Positions 1 to 9,792 of a stretch of DNA of 64,000 nt are shown here, in pieces. Position numbers and translations under genes: made by a program. The first letter of the stretch is position 1. Each line of letters starts with the position of its first letter. The stretch lies in contig MAAF01000056.1 in the NCBI GenBank assembly GCA_002163005.1, positions 1-64,000 of the forward strand, given 5' to 3'. The notes beneath the pieces are model-generated. The model made no database searches and had not been told where the DNA came from. It saw only the letters and a list, made by a program, of their open reading frames with translations. This stretch comes from Colwellia psychrerythraea. GTDB lineage: Bacteria; Pseudomonadota; Gammaproteobacteria; Enterobacterales; Alteromonadaceae.

Positions 1-142
1 CTTTATGCTGCTTTATTGATTTCGACAATAGAATAACTATTCTCTTCAATCAATGCCTTGCCTAAAGGCGTTTCTAATTCCAGCTGAATCATGCATCTTC
101 AAGTGGAACGGGTATATTTGTTATTATTTAAGACTCCGGATT

Positions 143-164
143 GAGTTACTCTCCAGAGCAACTC
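143..164 (-). terminator. possible relA 3' hairpin
   Basis: A ten-base stem with one mismatch (GAGTTACTCT against AGAGCAACTC, two-base loop) lies just beyond the relA stop codon. No run of T follows on the minus strand, so it is only a weak candidate for a terminator or a 3'-end-protecting hairpin. Confidence 0.3.
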
Positions 165-174
165 CCTAAGGTAA

Positions 175-2388
175 CTAAAGTCGTCTTACCTGAGTAACAT
201 CATCTAATTGGCGCAGCTTATCTAAAACACGCGTTAATAAATCGCTGCTAGCCACTTCCAATTTTATATTCATGCTCATGGTCTGCTTTGCATTATCAGT
301 ATTACTTTCCATACCAATGATGCTTACTCTTTCATTAGCAATGATGGTAGAGATATCCCGTAATAAACCTTGTCTGTCACTGCCGATAATTTGTGCCGAG
401 GCTTGATAGCTTTGTTTATTCTCACTACCCCATTGCACTTCAACTAATCGCTCAGGTTGTAGGTTAAGCGCATTGGCAAGTTGTTCACAATCTTGTCGAT
501 GTACAGAAATACCACGTCCTTGGGTAATAAAACCTGAAATATCATCACCAGGTACCGGTTGACAACATTTAGCCATATGCGTGAGCAAGTTACCAACGCC
601 AGAAACAGTAATACCATTATCGTCTTGCGTTAATGTTTTGCTGGCTGTCGTTTGTTTAACTAAGCTTTGCGGATCTATTTCAGGCGGTGGTTTTAACTTA
701 CTATCAAGCAGGGTAAAGTGATTAACCACCTGCTGTAATCTCGCATTACCTGTACCTATCGCAGCATAAAGATCATCGACAGTTTTCATATTAAACCGCT
801 TTGCTGCGGCTAATAAGTCTATCGTAGCTATATCATGTTTAGCTATTTCACTATCAAATAGCTCTTTGCCGTGGGCAATATATTTATCTCTATCGAGTAA
901 TTTAAAAAAGTGCTGAACTTTAGCCCGAGCACGTGAAGAGTAAATATAATTTAAATTAGGGTTAAGCCAATCTCGGCTCGGGTTGGGCTGTTTACTTGTT
1001 AATACCTCTACTTGGTCACCTGTTTGCAGCTGGTGAGTAAAAGGTACAATTTTTCCAAATACTTTTGCACCAATACAGCAATGACCAACATTGGAGTGAA
1101 TATAATAAGCAAAATCTAAAGGAGTTGCTCCCATAGGCAAATCAATAACATCGCCACTAGGGGTAAAAACATAAATTCGATCCTCAAATACCTGACTTCG
1201 CAATTCATCAAGTAATTCACCACTTTCAGCGACATCATCTTGCCATTGCAAAATTTTTCTTAACCAGCCAACTTTATCATCAAAACTATTACTTTTACCG
1301 CTAGCATTCCCTTCTTTATAACGCCAATGTGCCGCGACACCAAGTTCAGCATCATCATCCATTTGTTTGGTTCTAATTTGTACTTCAACCGACTTTCCCT
1401 GAGGTCCTAAAACGACTGTATGTATTGACTGATAGCCATTAGCTTTGGGTGTGGCAACATAATCAGAAAATTCTTTTGCAATATGCTGCCATTCGGTATG
1501 GACAATTCCCAAGGCAGAATAACAATCTTGTACTCGTTCGACCACCACACGTACAGCACGAACATCAAACAGTTGCTCAAAATCAAGTGACTTTTGCTGC
1601 ATCTTCTTCCAGATGCTATAGATATGTTTAGGACGTCCATAAACCTCACCTGTAATAGCTAAAGCATTCAGTTCACTATTCAAGTGACCGACAAAGCTAG
1701 CCATATATTGCTCTCGTTCCAGCCGAGTTTCATCCAAAAGTTTAGCAATTTTTTTATAAACCTGTGGGTGAAGGTAACGAAAAGAAATATCTTCCAGTTC
1801 CCACTTTAATTGACCTATTCCCAAACGATTCGCTAACGGCGCATAGATATTCGCACTTTCTTTTGCTACGAGTACGCGTGTTTCTTCATCACTATTTTTC
1901 TTTTCGCGTAAATCACATAAGCGCTCAGCTAACTTGATCACTACAGCACGAACATCGTCCACCATCGCCAGTAACATACGGCGAATATTATCTATATTTT
2001 GTGGTGCCTGGTCATTTGACTGATTACTTTGTTGGCGTAATGCTTTAATGGCTGCCATCTGCTCGACACCTTGACAGAGCATAAGGATATCTTTGGAAAA
2101 GTGCTCTTTAACAAATTCTATGTTAATAATATCATTTGCTAATAATGGTGAAATAAAAGCCGCAACTAACGAATCAGCATCCAGGTTCAAGCCACTTAAA
2201 ATCTCAACCATTTCCATGCTTTTATTAAGCAACTCATGCTGTTCTGCACTTTCATGCTGATAACAGTTTGACACCTGTAACCATAAAGCTGACAAAGCGT
2301 TGGTTTTTACACTGGTTAACGCTAAACCGGTTAACCAATGTTCAAAACTTTGCACTGTTATTTTATGTGATTTACGTACGGAAACCAT
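175..2388 (-). CDS. relA: RelA, ribosome-associated (p)ppGpp synthetase I
   Basis: Makes pppGpp/ppGpp from ATP and GTP/GDP when uncharged tRNA enters the ribosome, triggering the stringent response. The 737 aa match the usual RelA length. The order is a degenerate N-terminal hydrolase domain without the HD metal motif (around 60-150), the synthetase domain (around 230-360, with YQSIHTVV, VQIRTKQM and AELGVAAHWRYKEG), a TGS domain (around 405-470, RIYVFTPSGDV), a Cys-containing zinc-finger-like segment (CCQPVPGDDI) and a C-terminal ACT domain. Lack of the HD motif marks it as a synthetase-only RelA rather than SpoT. The start MVSVRKSH is family-typical and is preceded by AGAGGAA. It lies 30 nt downstream of rlmD, probably as one transcript; rlmD-relA next to barA is the enterobacterial order. 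Confidence 0.97.
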   Translation of the reverse strand: MVSVRKSHKITVQSFEHWLTGLALTSVKTNALSALWLQVSNCYQHESAEQHELLNKSMEMVEILSGLNLDADSLVAAFISPLLANDIINIEFVKEHFSKDILMLCQGVEQMAAIKALRQQSNQSNDQAPQNIDNIRRMLLAMVDDVRAVVIKLAERLCDLREKKNSDEETRVLVAKESANIYAPLANRLGIGQLKWELEDISFRYLHPQVYKKIAKLLDETRLEREQYMASFVGHLNSELNALAITGEVYGRPKHIYSIWKKMQQKSLDFEQLFDVRAVRVVVERVQDCYSALGIVHTEWQHIAKEFSDYVATPKANGYQSIHTVVLGPQGKSVEVQIRTKQMDDDAELGVAAHWRYKEGNASGKSNSFDDKVGWLRKILQWQDDVAESGELLDELRSQVFEDRIYVFTPSGDVIDLPMGATPLDFAYYIHSNVGHCCIGAKVFGKIVPFTHQLQTGDQVEVLTSKQPNPSRDWLNPNLNYIYSSRARAKVQHFFKLLDRDKYIAHGKELFDSEIAKHDIATIDLLAAAKRFNMKTVDDLYAAIGTGNARLQQVVNHFTLLDSKLKPPPEIDPQSLVKQTTASKTLTQDDNGITVSGVGNLLTHMAKCCQPVPGDDISGFITQGRGISVHRQDCEQLANALNLQPERLVEVQWGSENKQSYQASAQIIGSDRQGLLRDISTIIANERVSIIGMESNTDNAKQTMSMNIKLEVASSDLLTRVLDKLRQLDDVTQVRRL

Positions 2389-2418
2389 AGGTATTCCTCT
2401 GATATTTAATGATAAATA

Positions 2419-3822
2419 CTATTGAACAAACAATACCATAGTCTCAACATGCTTTGTTTGTGAAAACATATCCATGAGTGATATTTTCTCAAGTTTGTAG
2501 CCCTGAGAAACAAGTATTGCACTATCTCTTGCTAAGGTTGCTGGATCACAGCTGACATATAACACTCTAGGTATTTTTAGTTTAGCAATTTGACTCACCG
2601 CTTGCTCTGCCCCCGCTCTTGCTGGATCAAGCAATACTTTATCAAAAACTTGCTCTTTCGCCCAAGATTCTAATAGCCAATGATTATTCAAATCAGCCTG
2701 ATAAAACTGACAATTATCAAGTCCATTAACGAGGGAGTTATGAGTTGCTTTATCAACCATGACTTGCACTCCTTCAACGCCAACAACATGTTTTGCATGT
2801 TTTGCCAGCGCCAAGCTAAAATTTCCGAGACCACAAAACAAGTCCAGCACATTATCGGTAGCTGAAATATTTAACCAAGCTAGGGCTTGGCTTATCATGG
2901 CATTATTAACCTGGTGGTTAATTTGAATAAAGTCACTACTAGAAAAATAAATTTTACTAGTATCTGCTAATTCATATGACAGTGCAGAAGGGCTCTCCCC
3001 CATAATACTAACCAACGGCAGTTGCTTGTTACCATCATCAATAATGACATGCCAAGAATATTGCTGAGCATATAATTTCCATAGCTCGATGTCAGTTTCG
3101 TTCATGGTTTTTAGTTGTCGAATAACAAGTACAACTTGATTGTCTTTTTGTCTTTTCTCTTCCGAGTTTGTATCAATAATATCTGCTTGAATGACTTCTA
3201 TATGACCAATGGCAGATTTTATAGTAAGTTGTGCCAATAACTTCTTTAACAAAGGGAAAATAGCACTAAGGGGTTCAACTAAAACAGGGCATGACTTGAT
3301 TGATGCTAATTGATTGGTTGATTTTTGCCTAAAACCAATCGTCGCTTGAGCATTCTTATCGAATTGAACACCTATACGAGCTTTACGACGATAATGCCAC
3401 GGGGAGCTTTTTATTGCTGGCTGCCAAGGTAACTGTCCAGCATTAATTGCAGAAGGAAAATTTTGAGTACTAAAGCTTCGAGAAAACAGGTCAGTAATTT
3501 TTTGTTGTTTAAAAAGTAACTGTTCTTCTAAATCAAGCATTTGCAAATCACAGCCACCACAAAGACCAAAGTGCTGACACTGAGGTATAACTCTACTATC
3601 ACTTTTTTTATCAATTGAGATAAGTTTAGCGCGGGCATACTTACTTTTTTGCTCAATAACTTTTACATCAACAATTTCATTGGGTAAAACGCCTGCTATA
3701 AAAATTGGCTTATTCTGCCAACGGGCAACACCGACACCATTCATGTCAAGTTTATCAACGGTGATGGTCAATCGTTGATTAGACGTTTTTGGTTTTACTG
3801 CTGCTTTATAATAATTTGCCAT
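2419..3822 (-). CDS. rlmD: 23S rRNA (uracil-1939-C5)-methyltransferase RlmD
   Basis: S-adenosylmethionine-dependent enzyme (RumA) that methylates U1939 of 23S rRNA. An N-terminal TRAM domain is followed by the iron-sulfur cysteines in CQHFGLCGGC plus a later Cys in SCPV, then a Rossmann methyltransferase fold with LDLFCGLGNFSL, LLDPARAG and the nucleophile motif YVSCDPATLARD. The frame is open from a GTG at 3828, but AGGG sits about five bases before the internal ATG at 3822 and would be too close to the GTG. The ATG is therefore preferred, giving 467 aa. It is the first gene of a likely rlmD-relA transcript and is divergent from barA. Confidence 0.95.
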   Translation of the reverse strand: MANYYKAAVKPKTSNQRLTITVDKLDMNGVGVARWQNKPIFIAGVLPNEIVDVKVIEQKSKYARAKLISIDKKSDSRVIPQCQHFGLCGGCDLQMLDLEEQLLFKQQKITDLFSRSFSTQNFPSAINAGQLPWQPAIKSSPWHYRRKARIGVQFDKNAQATIGFRQKSTNQLASIKSCPVLVEPLSAIFPLLKKLLAQLTIKSAIGHIEVIQADIIDTNSEEKRQKDNQVVLVIRQLKTMNETDIELWKLYAQQYSWHVIIDDGNKQLPLVSIMGESPSALSYELADTSKIYFSSSDFIQINHQVNNAMISQALAWLNISATDNVLDLFCGLGNFSLALAKHAKHVVGVEGVQVMVDKATHNSLVNGLDNCQFYQADLNNHWLLESWAKEQVFDKVLLDPARAGAEQAVSQIAKLKIPRVLYVSCDPATLARDSAILVSQGYKLEKISLMDMFSQTKHVETMVLFVQ

Positions 3823-4009
3823 TTTCACCCTAGAACTTACGCTAATTTAATTAAGTAATTAATACTTATTTTGAAGTAACTTAACTATCTATACTATAAA
3901 TTTATAGCTGCTTATGAGAATATTTATGTTAAGTTGGATAATCGCTTAAATAGCTAATTATTTCAGTGGGTATTTTACCCTAAACTTATCATAAAAGTTC
4001 AACAAAAAA

Positions 4010-6856
4010 ATGCATAAAATAAGCCTGAAAGACTGGGTTATCATACTCACTATCATACCAACCACCTTAATCGGTTTTGGTTTAGCTAGTTATTTTTCTT
4101 ATAGTCGCTCTGCTGAACTTAATAACTTTCTTGAACAACGCGCTAAAAGCATTATTGAACCCATTGCAATTGCCAGTAAAGATCCCCTACAGAATAAGAA
4201 TAGGGATAAACTTCGTCAACTGATCGGCTTTACTCACCGAAATCAATCAAGCATTGTAAAAAGCATTGTTATTTTTACTGAAGATAATCAAGTTTTTGTT
4301 ACCAGTGCTTACCATGGTGATACCAATTTAATGCGACTAAAAGCTGGAGCAGGGTTACCAAACCACACGACTATTCAAACATTATCTGATTATATAATTT
4401 TTAGAACCCCCATTATTGATGAAAACTATAACACTCAAATGAGTGCAAAAATCAAACCAGTGGTTAGTTCACAATATAATTTTTCTACCAATACCTCTAA
4501 ACCAGCAACTATTGGCTACATCGCCATGCAAATAGATAAAAGCCATCTTAATTTTCAACAACAAAGCCAATTTATAGTGGCTTTTGCTTTTGCTTTACTG
4601 GGCTCTTTACTCAGCGCAATTTTTGCAATTAGGCTCATTAAGAAAGTAACGAAGCCTATTAATTCTATGGTGCAAGCAATTGAGCGCATAAGAGAAGGAA
4701 AATTAGAGAGCAGAGTAAGCGGTCAACTCATAGGTGAACTGAATTTTTTAAAGAATGGTATTAATGCCATGGCACAATCGCTCGACAGTTACCAAAATGA
4801 AATGCATGCCAGCATAGATCAAGCAACCATAGATTTACGGGAAAGTTTAGAGCAATTTGAAATTCAAAATGTCGAACTTAGTATCTCCAAGCGAAAAGCG
4901 CAAGAAGCTAATAGAGTAAAATCGGAGTTTTTGGCGAACATGAGTCATGAGTTACGCACGCCACTCAATGGGGTCATTGGCTTTACCCGACAAGTATTGA
5001 AAACGCCACTATCTGAAAATCAGCGTGATTATTTGCAAACGATTGACCGTTCAGCAAACAACTTATTGACCATAATTAATGATATTCTCGACTTTTCAAA
5101 ACTTGATGCCGGCAAAATGGTTACTGAAAACATTCCTTTTTCTTTAAGAGAATCAATTGATGAAACCCTTACATTATTGGCGCCATCAGCCCATAAAAAA
5201 AATATTGAATTATCTATAAATCTTCCACAAGAATCACCTGACTCTCTTGTTGGTGACACCATGAGAATAAAGCAAATTATCACCAACTTGGTCAGTAATG
5301 CGATAAAATTCACACCACATGGTTCTGTTGCTGTAGATATAACCAGTGAAGAAGTAAGCCAGAGTAATATAAAATTAAAAGTTATTGTTACCGACACGGG
5401 TATTGGTATGACTACCAATCAGCAAAGAACCATTTTTGATGCTTTTACGCAAGCAGATCAAAGTATCACCCGCTTATATGGTGGTACAGGATTAGGTCTG
5501 GTAATTTGTCAGCGACTTGCCCAAGAGATGAATGGCGATATAGGTTTTAGCAGTGAAAAAAATCATGGCTCAAGTTTTTGGTTTACTTTCCAATGTGAAA
5601 TTAATGCTATGCCATTAATGTTGGAATTAGATAACCAACATTTAGCAAATAAAACTGTGCTCTACTTCGAGGAGAATGATCACAGTCGCGAATCAACTAA
5701 AAGCATATTAAAGCACTGGAAAATGCGTGTTACCAGTGTAATAAACAGACATCAATTATCACAAGTGCTCACTCATAGTAGTCAGACCCAACGAGGTTTT
5801 GACTATGCACTTATTGGCCACAATCAAACAGCTACGGCGCTAAGCGATTTGAAGAAAACAATTGCACAATTACAGCCAATTTCCAGCAATATACACTTGG
5901 CTTTAAATAATACTTCACCAAATTTACAAGAGGCATTAATTGCCTGTGGTGCAATGAGTTGTATGAGCAAACCTCTATCGCCAAATACTTTAAGCCGAGT
6001 GTTACGGCCAGTTGTCGAAACTAAGACCGAAAAGCTCAATCTAAATGCGCCTATGGGGAAATTATTACCTATAAAAGTATTAGCTGTTGATGATAATGAA
6101 GCCAATTTAAAATTAATTAAAGCGTTGTTGTTAGAACAAGTAGCTGAGGTTGTTGAAGCCGACAATGGCATGTCGGCCATAGAACTCTGTAAAATCGAAA
6201 CCTTTTCTTTAATTTTCATGGATATTCAAATGCCTATTATGGACGGCATTAGTGCTCTAAAAGAAATAAAGCAATTAACTAACAATAATAACACCCCCAT
6301 CATAGCGGTTACCGCACATGCACTTAGTGGTGAAAGAGAAAAAATGCATCAACAAGGCTTTAATGCCTACATGACAAAACCAATAGATGAAACTATGTTA
6401 CGTCATATTATTTATGAGTATTGCGACTTCGACCACCTAGTAAGTTCTACGGCGCCAGTAATCTCGTCTGATGCTATGAACCAGGTTGAGTCACTTACAA
6501 AAGTAATTGATTGGCCTTTAGCACTAAAACGTAGCGCCAATAAAGCTGATTTAGCAAAGGAGATGTTATTAGGTTTAGTAGAAATTTTGCCCGAAACTCA
6601 ACTAAGTATCAGTGAAGCAATTGACGCTCAAGATATTGCTCAAATAAAGCGTCTTGTTCATAAACTTAATGGCGCCTGTTGTTATACTGGAACCCCAAAT
6701 TTAGCCAAAATTACCATTCAATTAGAAACCCAATTAAAAATGGGCTTGAGTACTGAAGAGCTTGAACCTGAGTTTTTAGAGTTTTTCGAACATATAGAGC
6801 AGGTATTATTTGCAGTACCTGAAGCGCTAAAAGAAATGAGTGCAAATAGTCATTAG
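4010..6856 (+). CDS. barA: BarA hybrid sensor histidine kinase
   Basis: Tripartite membrane kinase of the BarA/UvrY (GacS/GacA) system, which controls Csr small RNAs and carbon metabolism through phosphorelay. Its 948 aa contain TM1 (about 10-30), a periplasmic region, TM2 (about 187-210), a HAMP linker (about 210-262), a HisKA domain with phospho-acceptor His313 in NMSHELRTPLNG, a HATPase domain (DTGIGM and GGTGLGL), a degenerate receiver-like segment, a true receiver (AVDDNEAN, phospho-Asp in FMDIQMP) and a C-terminal HPt domain (VHKLNGACCYTG). No strong Shine-Dalgarno is visible before the ATG. The neighbouring rlmD-relA pair supports the orthology; no uvrY/gacA partner lies in this window. 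Confidence 0.95.
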   Translation: MHKISLKDWVIILTIIPTTLIGFGLASYFSYSRSAELNNFLEQRAKSIIEPIAIASKDPLQNKNRDKLRQLIGFTHRNQSSIVKSIVIFTEDNQVFVTSAYHGDTNLMRLKAGAGLPNHTTIQTLSDYIIFRTPIIDENYNTQMSAKIKPVVSSQYNFSTNTSKPATIGYIAMQIDKSHLNFQQQSQFIVAFAFALLGSLLSAIFAIRLIKKVTKPINSMVQAIERIREGKLESRVSGQLIGELNFLKNGINAMAQSLDSYQNEMHASIDQATIDLRESLEQFEIQNVELSISKRKAQEANRVKSEFLANMSHELRTPLNGVIGFTRQVLKTPLSENQRDYLQTIDRSANNLLTIINDILDFSKLDAGKMVTENIPFSLRESIDETLTLLAPSAHKKNIELSINLPQESPDSLVGDTMRIKQIITNLVSNAIKFTPHGSVAVDITSEEVSQSNIKLKVIVTDTGIGMTTNQQRTIFDAFTQADQSITRLYGGTGLGLVICQRLAQEMNGDIGFSSEKNHGSSFWFTFQCEINAMPLMLELDNQHLANKTVLYFEENDHSRESTKSILKHWKMRVTSVINRHQLSQVLTHSSQTQRGFDYALIGHNQTATALSDLKKTIAQLQPISSNIHLALNNTSPNLQEALIACGAMSCMSKPLSPNTLSRVLRPVVETKTEKLNLNAPMGKLLPIKVLAVDDNEANLKLIKALLLEQVAEVVEADNGMSAIELCKIETFSLIFMDIQMPIMDGISALKEIKQLTNNNNTPIIAVTAHALSGEREKMHQQGFNAYMTKPIDETMLRHIIYEYCDFDHLVSSTAPVISSDAMNQVESLTKVIDWPLALKRSANKADLAKEMLLGLVEILPETQLSISEAIDAQDIAQIKRLVHKLNGACCYTGTPNLAKITIQLETQLKMGLSTEELEPEFLEFFEHIEQVLFAVPEALKEMSANSH

Positions 6857-6872
6857 CTTAACCGAAAAGAGA

Positions 6873-6899
6873 AAAACAACTATCGATGTTGTTTTATGT
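6873..6899 (+). terminator. possible barA terminator
   Basis: The eight-base arms AAAACAAC and GTTGTTTT enclose a seven-base loop and are followed by a T-rich stretch 16 nt after the barA stop. The stem is AT-rich, so strength is uncertain. The gene on the other side is convergent, which fits a terminator here. Confidence 0.5.
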
Positions 6900-6933
6900 T
6901 TTGTTTATTCGTTAATTAATAGCTTTTTGTTAG

Positions 6934-7182
6934 TTAGCGAATAGTGATATTTGGCGATGTATCTATATCACCATCCTCAGAAATAACGGCAATACCACCA
7001 CTACATTGAAGCACAGCTAAACTATGTCCATTGTCATGACGAACGAAGGTAAGCTCATAACCAAATTTCCCCAGGCTGCTAGCAGAAAATTTTTGCGCCA
7101 ATGATAATTTATTCCACCAAACTGACTGCTCCGGAGACTCCTTTCTACGCTCGAGCATTGGTTTCATCTGTGTCTGCATCAT
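6934..7182 (-). CDS. uncharacterised 82-aa protein
   Basis: A small protein I cannot name. It has a charged N-terminus (MLERRKE), a WWNKLSLAQKF segment and a beta-rich C-terminal part ending SEDGDIDTSPNITIR. There is no signal peptide, membrane helix or cysteine motif. GAGGA lies just upstream of two consecutive ATG codons at 7182 and 7179, either of which could start it. The good ribosome site, its place between barA and pdxJ, and a pair of direct repeats upstream support a real gene. From memory, similar short proteins with a WW...S.A.KFS.S.LG..GY.L pattern occur in other Alteromonadales, but no function is established. Confidence 0.7.
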   Translation of the reverse strand: MMQTQMKPMLERRKESPEQSVWWNKLSLAQKFSASSLGKFGYELTFVRHDNGHSLAVLQCSGGIAVISEDGDIDTSPNITIR

Positions 7183-7229
7183 TAATCCTCACCTATTTGT
7201 ATGCTGAATCCCTTCTACAGCGTATTCAT

Positions 7230-7268
7230 TAAAGTGTAGACCATAATCTCTAAAGTGTAGACTATAAT
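7230..7268. promoter_or_regulatory. two direct repeats phased at 21 bp
   Basis: TAAAGTGTAGACCATAAT (7230-7247) and TAAAGTGTAGACTATAAT (7251-7268) are identical except for one base and begin 21 bp apart, two helical turns. They lie 48-86 bp upstream of the 82-aa gene and about 740 bp before the pdxJ start in the other direction of reading, downstream of pdxJ's stop only in map order. The phasing suggests tandem operator sites for an unidentified regulator. Confidence 0.5.
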
Positions 7269-7324
7269 TTTAACAAAGATAAAATAAGTGAGTTTTTTAT
7301 ATCTTGTCTAATGTTAACTATGTA

Positions 7325-8065
7325 CTAGGCATTATAAGTTCTTGCTTCTAACATCAATTGCTTCATATCTCTAACTGCTTTATCTAAACCATCAATAGCC
7401 GCACGCGCGATTATGGCATGGCCAATATTCAACTCGATAATTTCTTTAATAGCAGCAATAGGCTTGACATTAAAATAATTTAAACCATGACCAGCATTAA
7501 CTTTTAAGCCTAAGTTATGCGCATACTTAATACCGACAGTTAGGCGCTCAAGTTCTATCAGCTGCTCTTCTTCCGAACTTAGGTCAGCATAATGTCCCGT
7601 ATGGATCTCTATATAAGGAGCTTTACTGGCTGCTGCCGCATCAATTTGTGCTTTATCTGCATCAATAAATAAACTTACAGCTATACCTGCAGCCGTTAAC
7701 TGCTCTGTTGCTTTAGTTATTTTATCTAATTGTCCTACAACATCTAAACCACCTTCAGTAGTAAGCTCTTCACGTTTCTCAGGAACTAAACAACAAAATA
7801 CTGGTTTCACATCACAGGCTATCGCTATCATTTCATCCGTGACAGCCATTTCAAAGTTCATACGAGTGTGTAATGTTTGTTTTAAAACATGAATATCTCT
7901 GTCTTGGATATGACGCCTATCTTCGCGCAGGTGAACAGTAATGCCATCTGCTCCGGCATGCTCTGCAACACTTGCGGCATAAACAGGGTCAGGATAATTA
8001 GTACCACGCGCTTGTCTTAGTGTGGCAATATGGTCAACGTTTACACCTAATAATAATTCAGACAT
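7325..8065 (-). CDS. pdxJ: pyridoxine 5'-phosphate synthase PdxJ
   Basis: Condenses 1-deoxyxylulose 5-phosphate with 3-amino-2-oxopropyl phosphate to pyridoxine 5'-phosphate, the last ring-forming step of DXP-dependent vitamin B6 synthesis. The 246-aa TIM barrel has the family signatures [15 protein letters not shown] at the N-terminus, the phosphate-binding and catalytic segment HLREDRRHI, and the later EIHTGHYAD and [11 protein letters not shown]. It closes the series lepA-lepB-rnc-era-recO-pdxJ. In enterobacteria acpS normally follows pdxJ; here it does not. Confidence 0.96.
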   Translation of the reverse strand: MSELLLGVNVDHIATLRQARGTNYPDPVYAASVAEHAGADGITVHLREDRRHIQDRDIHVLKQTLHTRMNFEMAVTDEMIAIACDVKPVFCCLVPEKREELTTEGGLDVVGQLDKITKATEQLTAAGIAVSLFIDADKAQIDAAAASKAPYIEIHTGHYADLSSEEEQLIELERLTVGIKYAHNLGLKVNAGHGLNYFNVKPIAAIKEIIELNIGHAIIARAAIDGLDKAVRDMKQLMLEARTYNA

Positions 8066-8116
8066 TTTTAATCTCTTTTTGATTTTTTATAATATTTTTC
8101 TAACTAAGTAAATAGC

Positions 8117-8857
8117 TCAACTGTATGCTTTGTTTGCAAAAAGTTTACGGCTATTTAATGGCTTATTCCCTAACAGCTGATTGATAACCTGTCTCATTAG
8201 CAACTTAAAGGTATAACTAACCTCTTCTGTCACTTTATTTTCAGGTAACGAGTTTCCGGGTAAAGAACTTTGGTATAGGGATCCTCGCTGGGCAATTGCT
8301 TGTAAATGGGTTTTATCGAAGCATTGAGCACTATTTTTTGGAAAGGAACCGTATACAGGAACAAAGCCTTGCTCGGCGATATAATGAAAGTAATTAACAT
8401 CGTGCTCAAATACAGGGCTAAAGTCAAATGACAATCCCAATTCTTCAAGCAGCGCTAATTCAAATAAACGTAATTGCGGGGCAATCTCTTCGCCTTGAGC
8501 TAAGGCTGTCAAAGTTGTTTGATATTGAGAAAATAAGTGCTGACAAGAAATTTGCTCTGTTAATAAACGAATCAATAATTCATTAATATAAAAAGAGCTA
8601 AACAGGCTATGTTTTATCAGCGAATATGATTTGGCAATTGAGTCTATTTGAGTAATATGCTTAACATTACCTTGACCTTTCAATGTTAATCTTAACGGTA
8701 AAAAAGGCTGAATTAAGCCTTTTTTTATAGAACGCTTAGACTGACCAACATAAACTAATGCAGTCACTTTACCATCTTGCTCTGTTAATAAATCAACTAG
8801 TTGTTGATTTTCACGGTATGGTCGACTATGTAAAACAAATGCGTTTTGTTCAATCAT
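8117..8857 (-). CDS. recO: DNA repair protein RecO
   Basis: Helps load RecA on SSB-coated single-stranded DNA within the RecFOR gap-repair pathway. The 246 aa show an N-terminal OB fold (FVLHSRPYRENQQLVDLLTEQDGKVTAL) and the helical C-terminal domain, at the usual length of the proteobacterial family. No zinc-binding cysteine set is visible, as in other gammaproteobacterial RecO proteins. It begins 14 nt downstream of era and ends 51 nt before pdxJ, in the conserved rnc-era-recO-pdxJ order. Confidence 0.93.
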   Translation of the reverse strand: MIEQNAFVLHSRPYRENQQLVDLLTEQDGKVTALVYVGQSKRSIKKGLIQPFLPLRLTLKGQGNVKHITQIDSIAKSYSLIKHSLFSSFYINELLIRLLTEQISCQHLFSQYQTTLTALAQGEEIAPQLRLFELALLEELGLSFDFSPVFEHDVNYFHYIAEQGFVPVYGSFPKNSAQCFDKTHLQAIAQRGSLYQSSLPGNSLPENKVTEEVSYTFKLLMRQVINQLLGNKPLNSRKLFANKAYS

Positions 8858-8871
8858 TTACCGCATTCCAA

Positions 8872-9789
8872 CTAGCCAGAGTAATCATCACCATAACCTA
8901 AGCTGCGTAATGCACGTTCGTCATCCGCCCATCCTGATTTAACTTTTACCCAAGTTTCAAGAAAAACTTTACTCTCAAATAAATTTTCCATGTCTCGTCG
9001 AGCTTCTTGACCAATGGTTTTCAAGCGCTCACCTTTATTGCCAATAACCATGCGTTTTTGACTATCTCGCTCAACTAATATAAGGGCATTTATATGAATA
9101 ATGCCCTTATCATCCATCTTAAATTGTTCTATCTCTACCGTGATCGAGTAGGGCAACTCATCACCAGTAAAGCGAATTAGCTTCTCACGAATGATTTCAG
9201 AAGCCATAAAGCGACTAGATCGATCAGTGATATGATCTTCAGGGAACCAGAAAACGCCCTCAGGAAGGGATGTTAAACATAATTGGCGAATGGTATCAAC
9301 GCCATGACCTTTAGTCGCACAAATAGGAACAATGTCTCTAAAGTCATGCATAGTCCCTAATTTTTGCAGGTGAGGTAATAATTCATCTTTATCAGATATA
9401 TTATCTGTTTTATTAACGACCAATATACACGGTGTGCCACTTTGTTTAACTTTAGATAAAACCAATTCGTCATCTTGTGTCCAATGTGTTCCCTCAACTA
9501 AAAACATTATTAACTCAACTTCCGCAATTGAGCTACTTGCAGCACGGTTCATTAATCTGTTTATGGCGCGTTTTTCTTCTGTGTGTAAACCAGGAGTATC
9601 TACCAATACTGCTTGTCTATTTTCTTCAGTCAAAATGCCTAAAATACGGTGACGAGTTGTTTGCGGTTTTTTAGAAGTAATACTAATTTTTTGCCCTAAC
9701 AAGGCATTTAGTAACGTTGACTTACCAACATTTGGGCGACCGACAATAGCAATTAAGCCTGCATAGGTATTCGAGGTATCATTGTGCAT
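8872..9789 (-). CDS. era: GTPase Era
   Basis: Essential GTPase that binds the 3' end of 16S rRNA and assists 30S subunit maturation. The 305 aa contain G1 GRPNVGKS (residues 17-24), a switch region with TTRH, G3 DTPGLH, G4 NKTD and a C-terminal KH domain with [16 protein letters not shown]. The length is typical. It starts only 3 nt after the rnc stop codon, so the two are certainly co-transcribed and probably translationally coupled. Confidence 0.97.
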   Translation of the reverse strand: MHNDTSNTYAGLIAIVGRPNVGKSTLLNALLGQKISITSKKPQTTRHRILGILTEENRQAVLVDTPGLHTEEKRAINRLMNRAASSSIAEVELIMFLVEGTHWTQDDELVLSKVKQSGTPCILVVNKTDNISDKDELLPHLQKLGTMHDFRDIVPICATKGHGVDTIRQLCLTSLPEGVFWFPEDHITDRSSRFMASEIIREKLIRFTGDELPYSITVEIEQFKMDDKGIIHINALILVERDSQKRMVIGNKGERLKTIGQEARRDMENLFESKVFLETWVKVKSGWADDERALRSLGYGDDYSG

Positions 9790-9792
9790 AAT

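Noticed and set aside
5029..5418. Long antisense ORFs inside barA and other genes
   Set aside because: They lie opposite strongly conserved coding sequence and lack ribosome sites and recognisable motifs.
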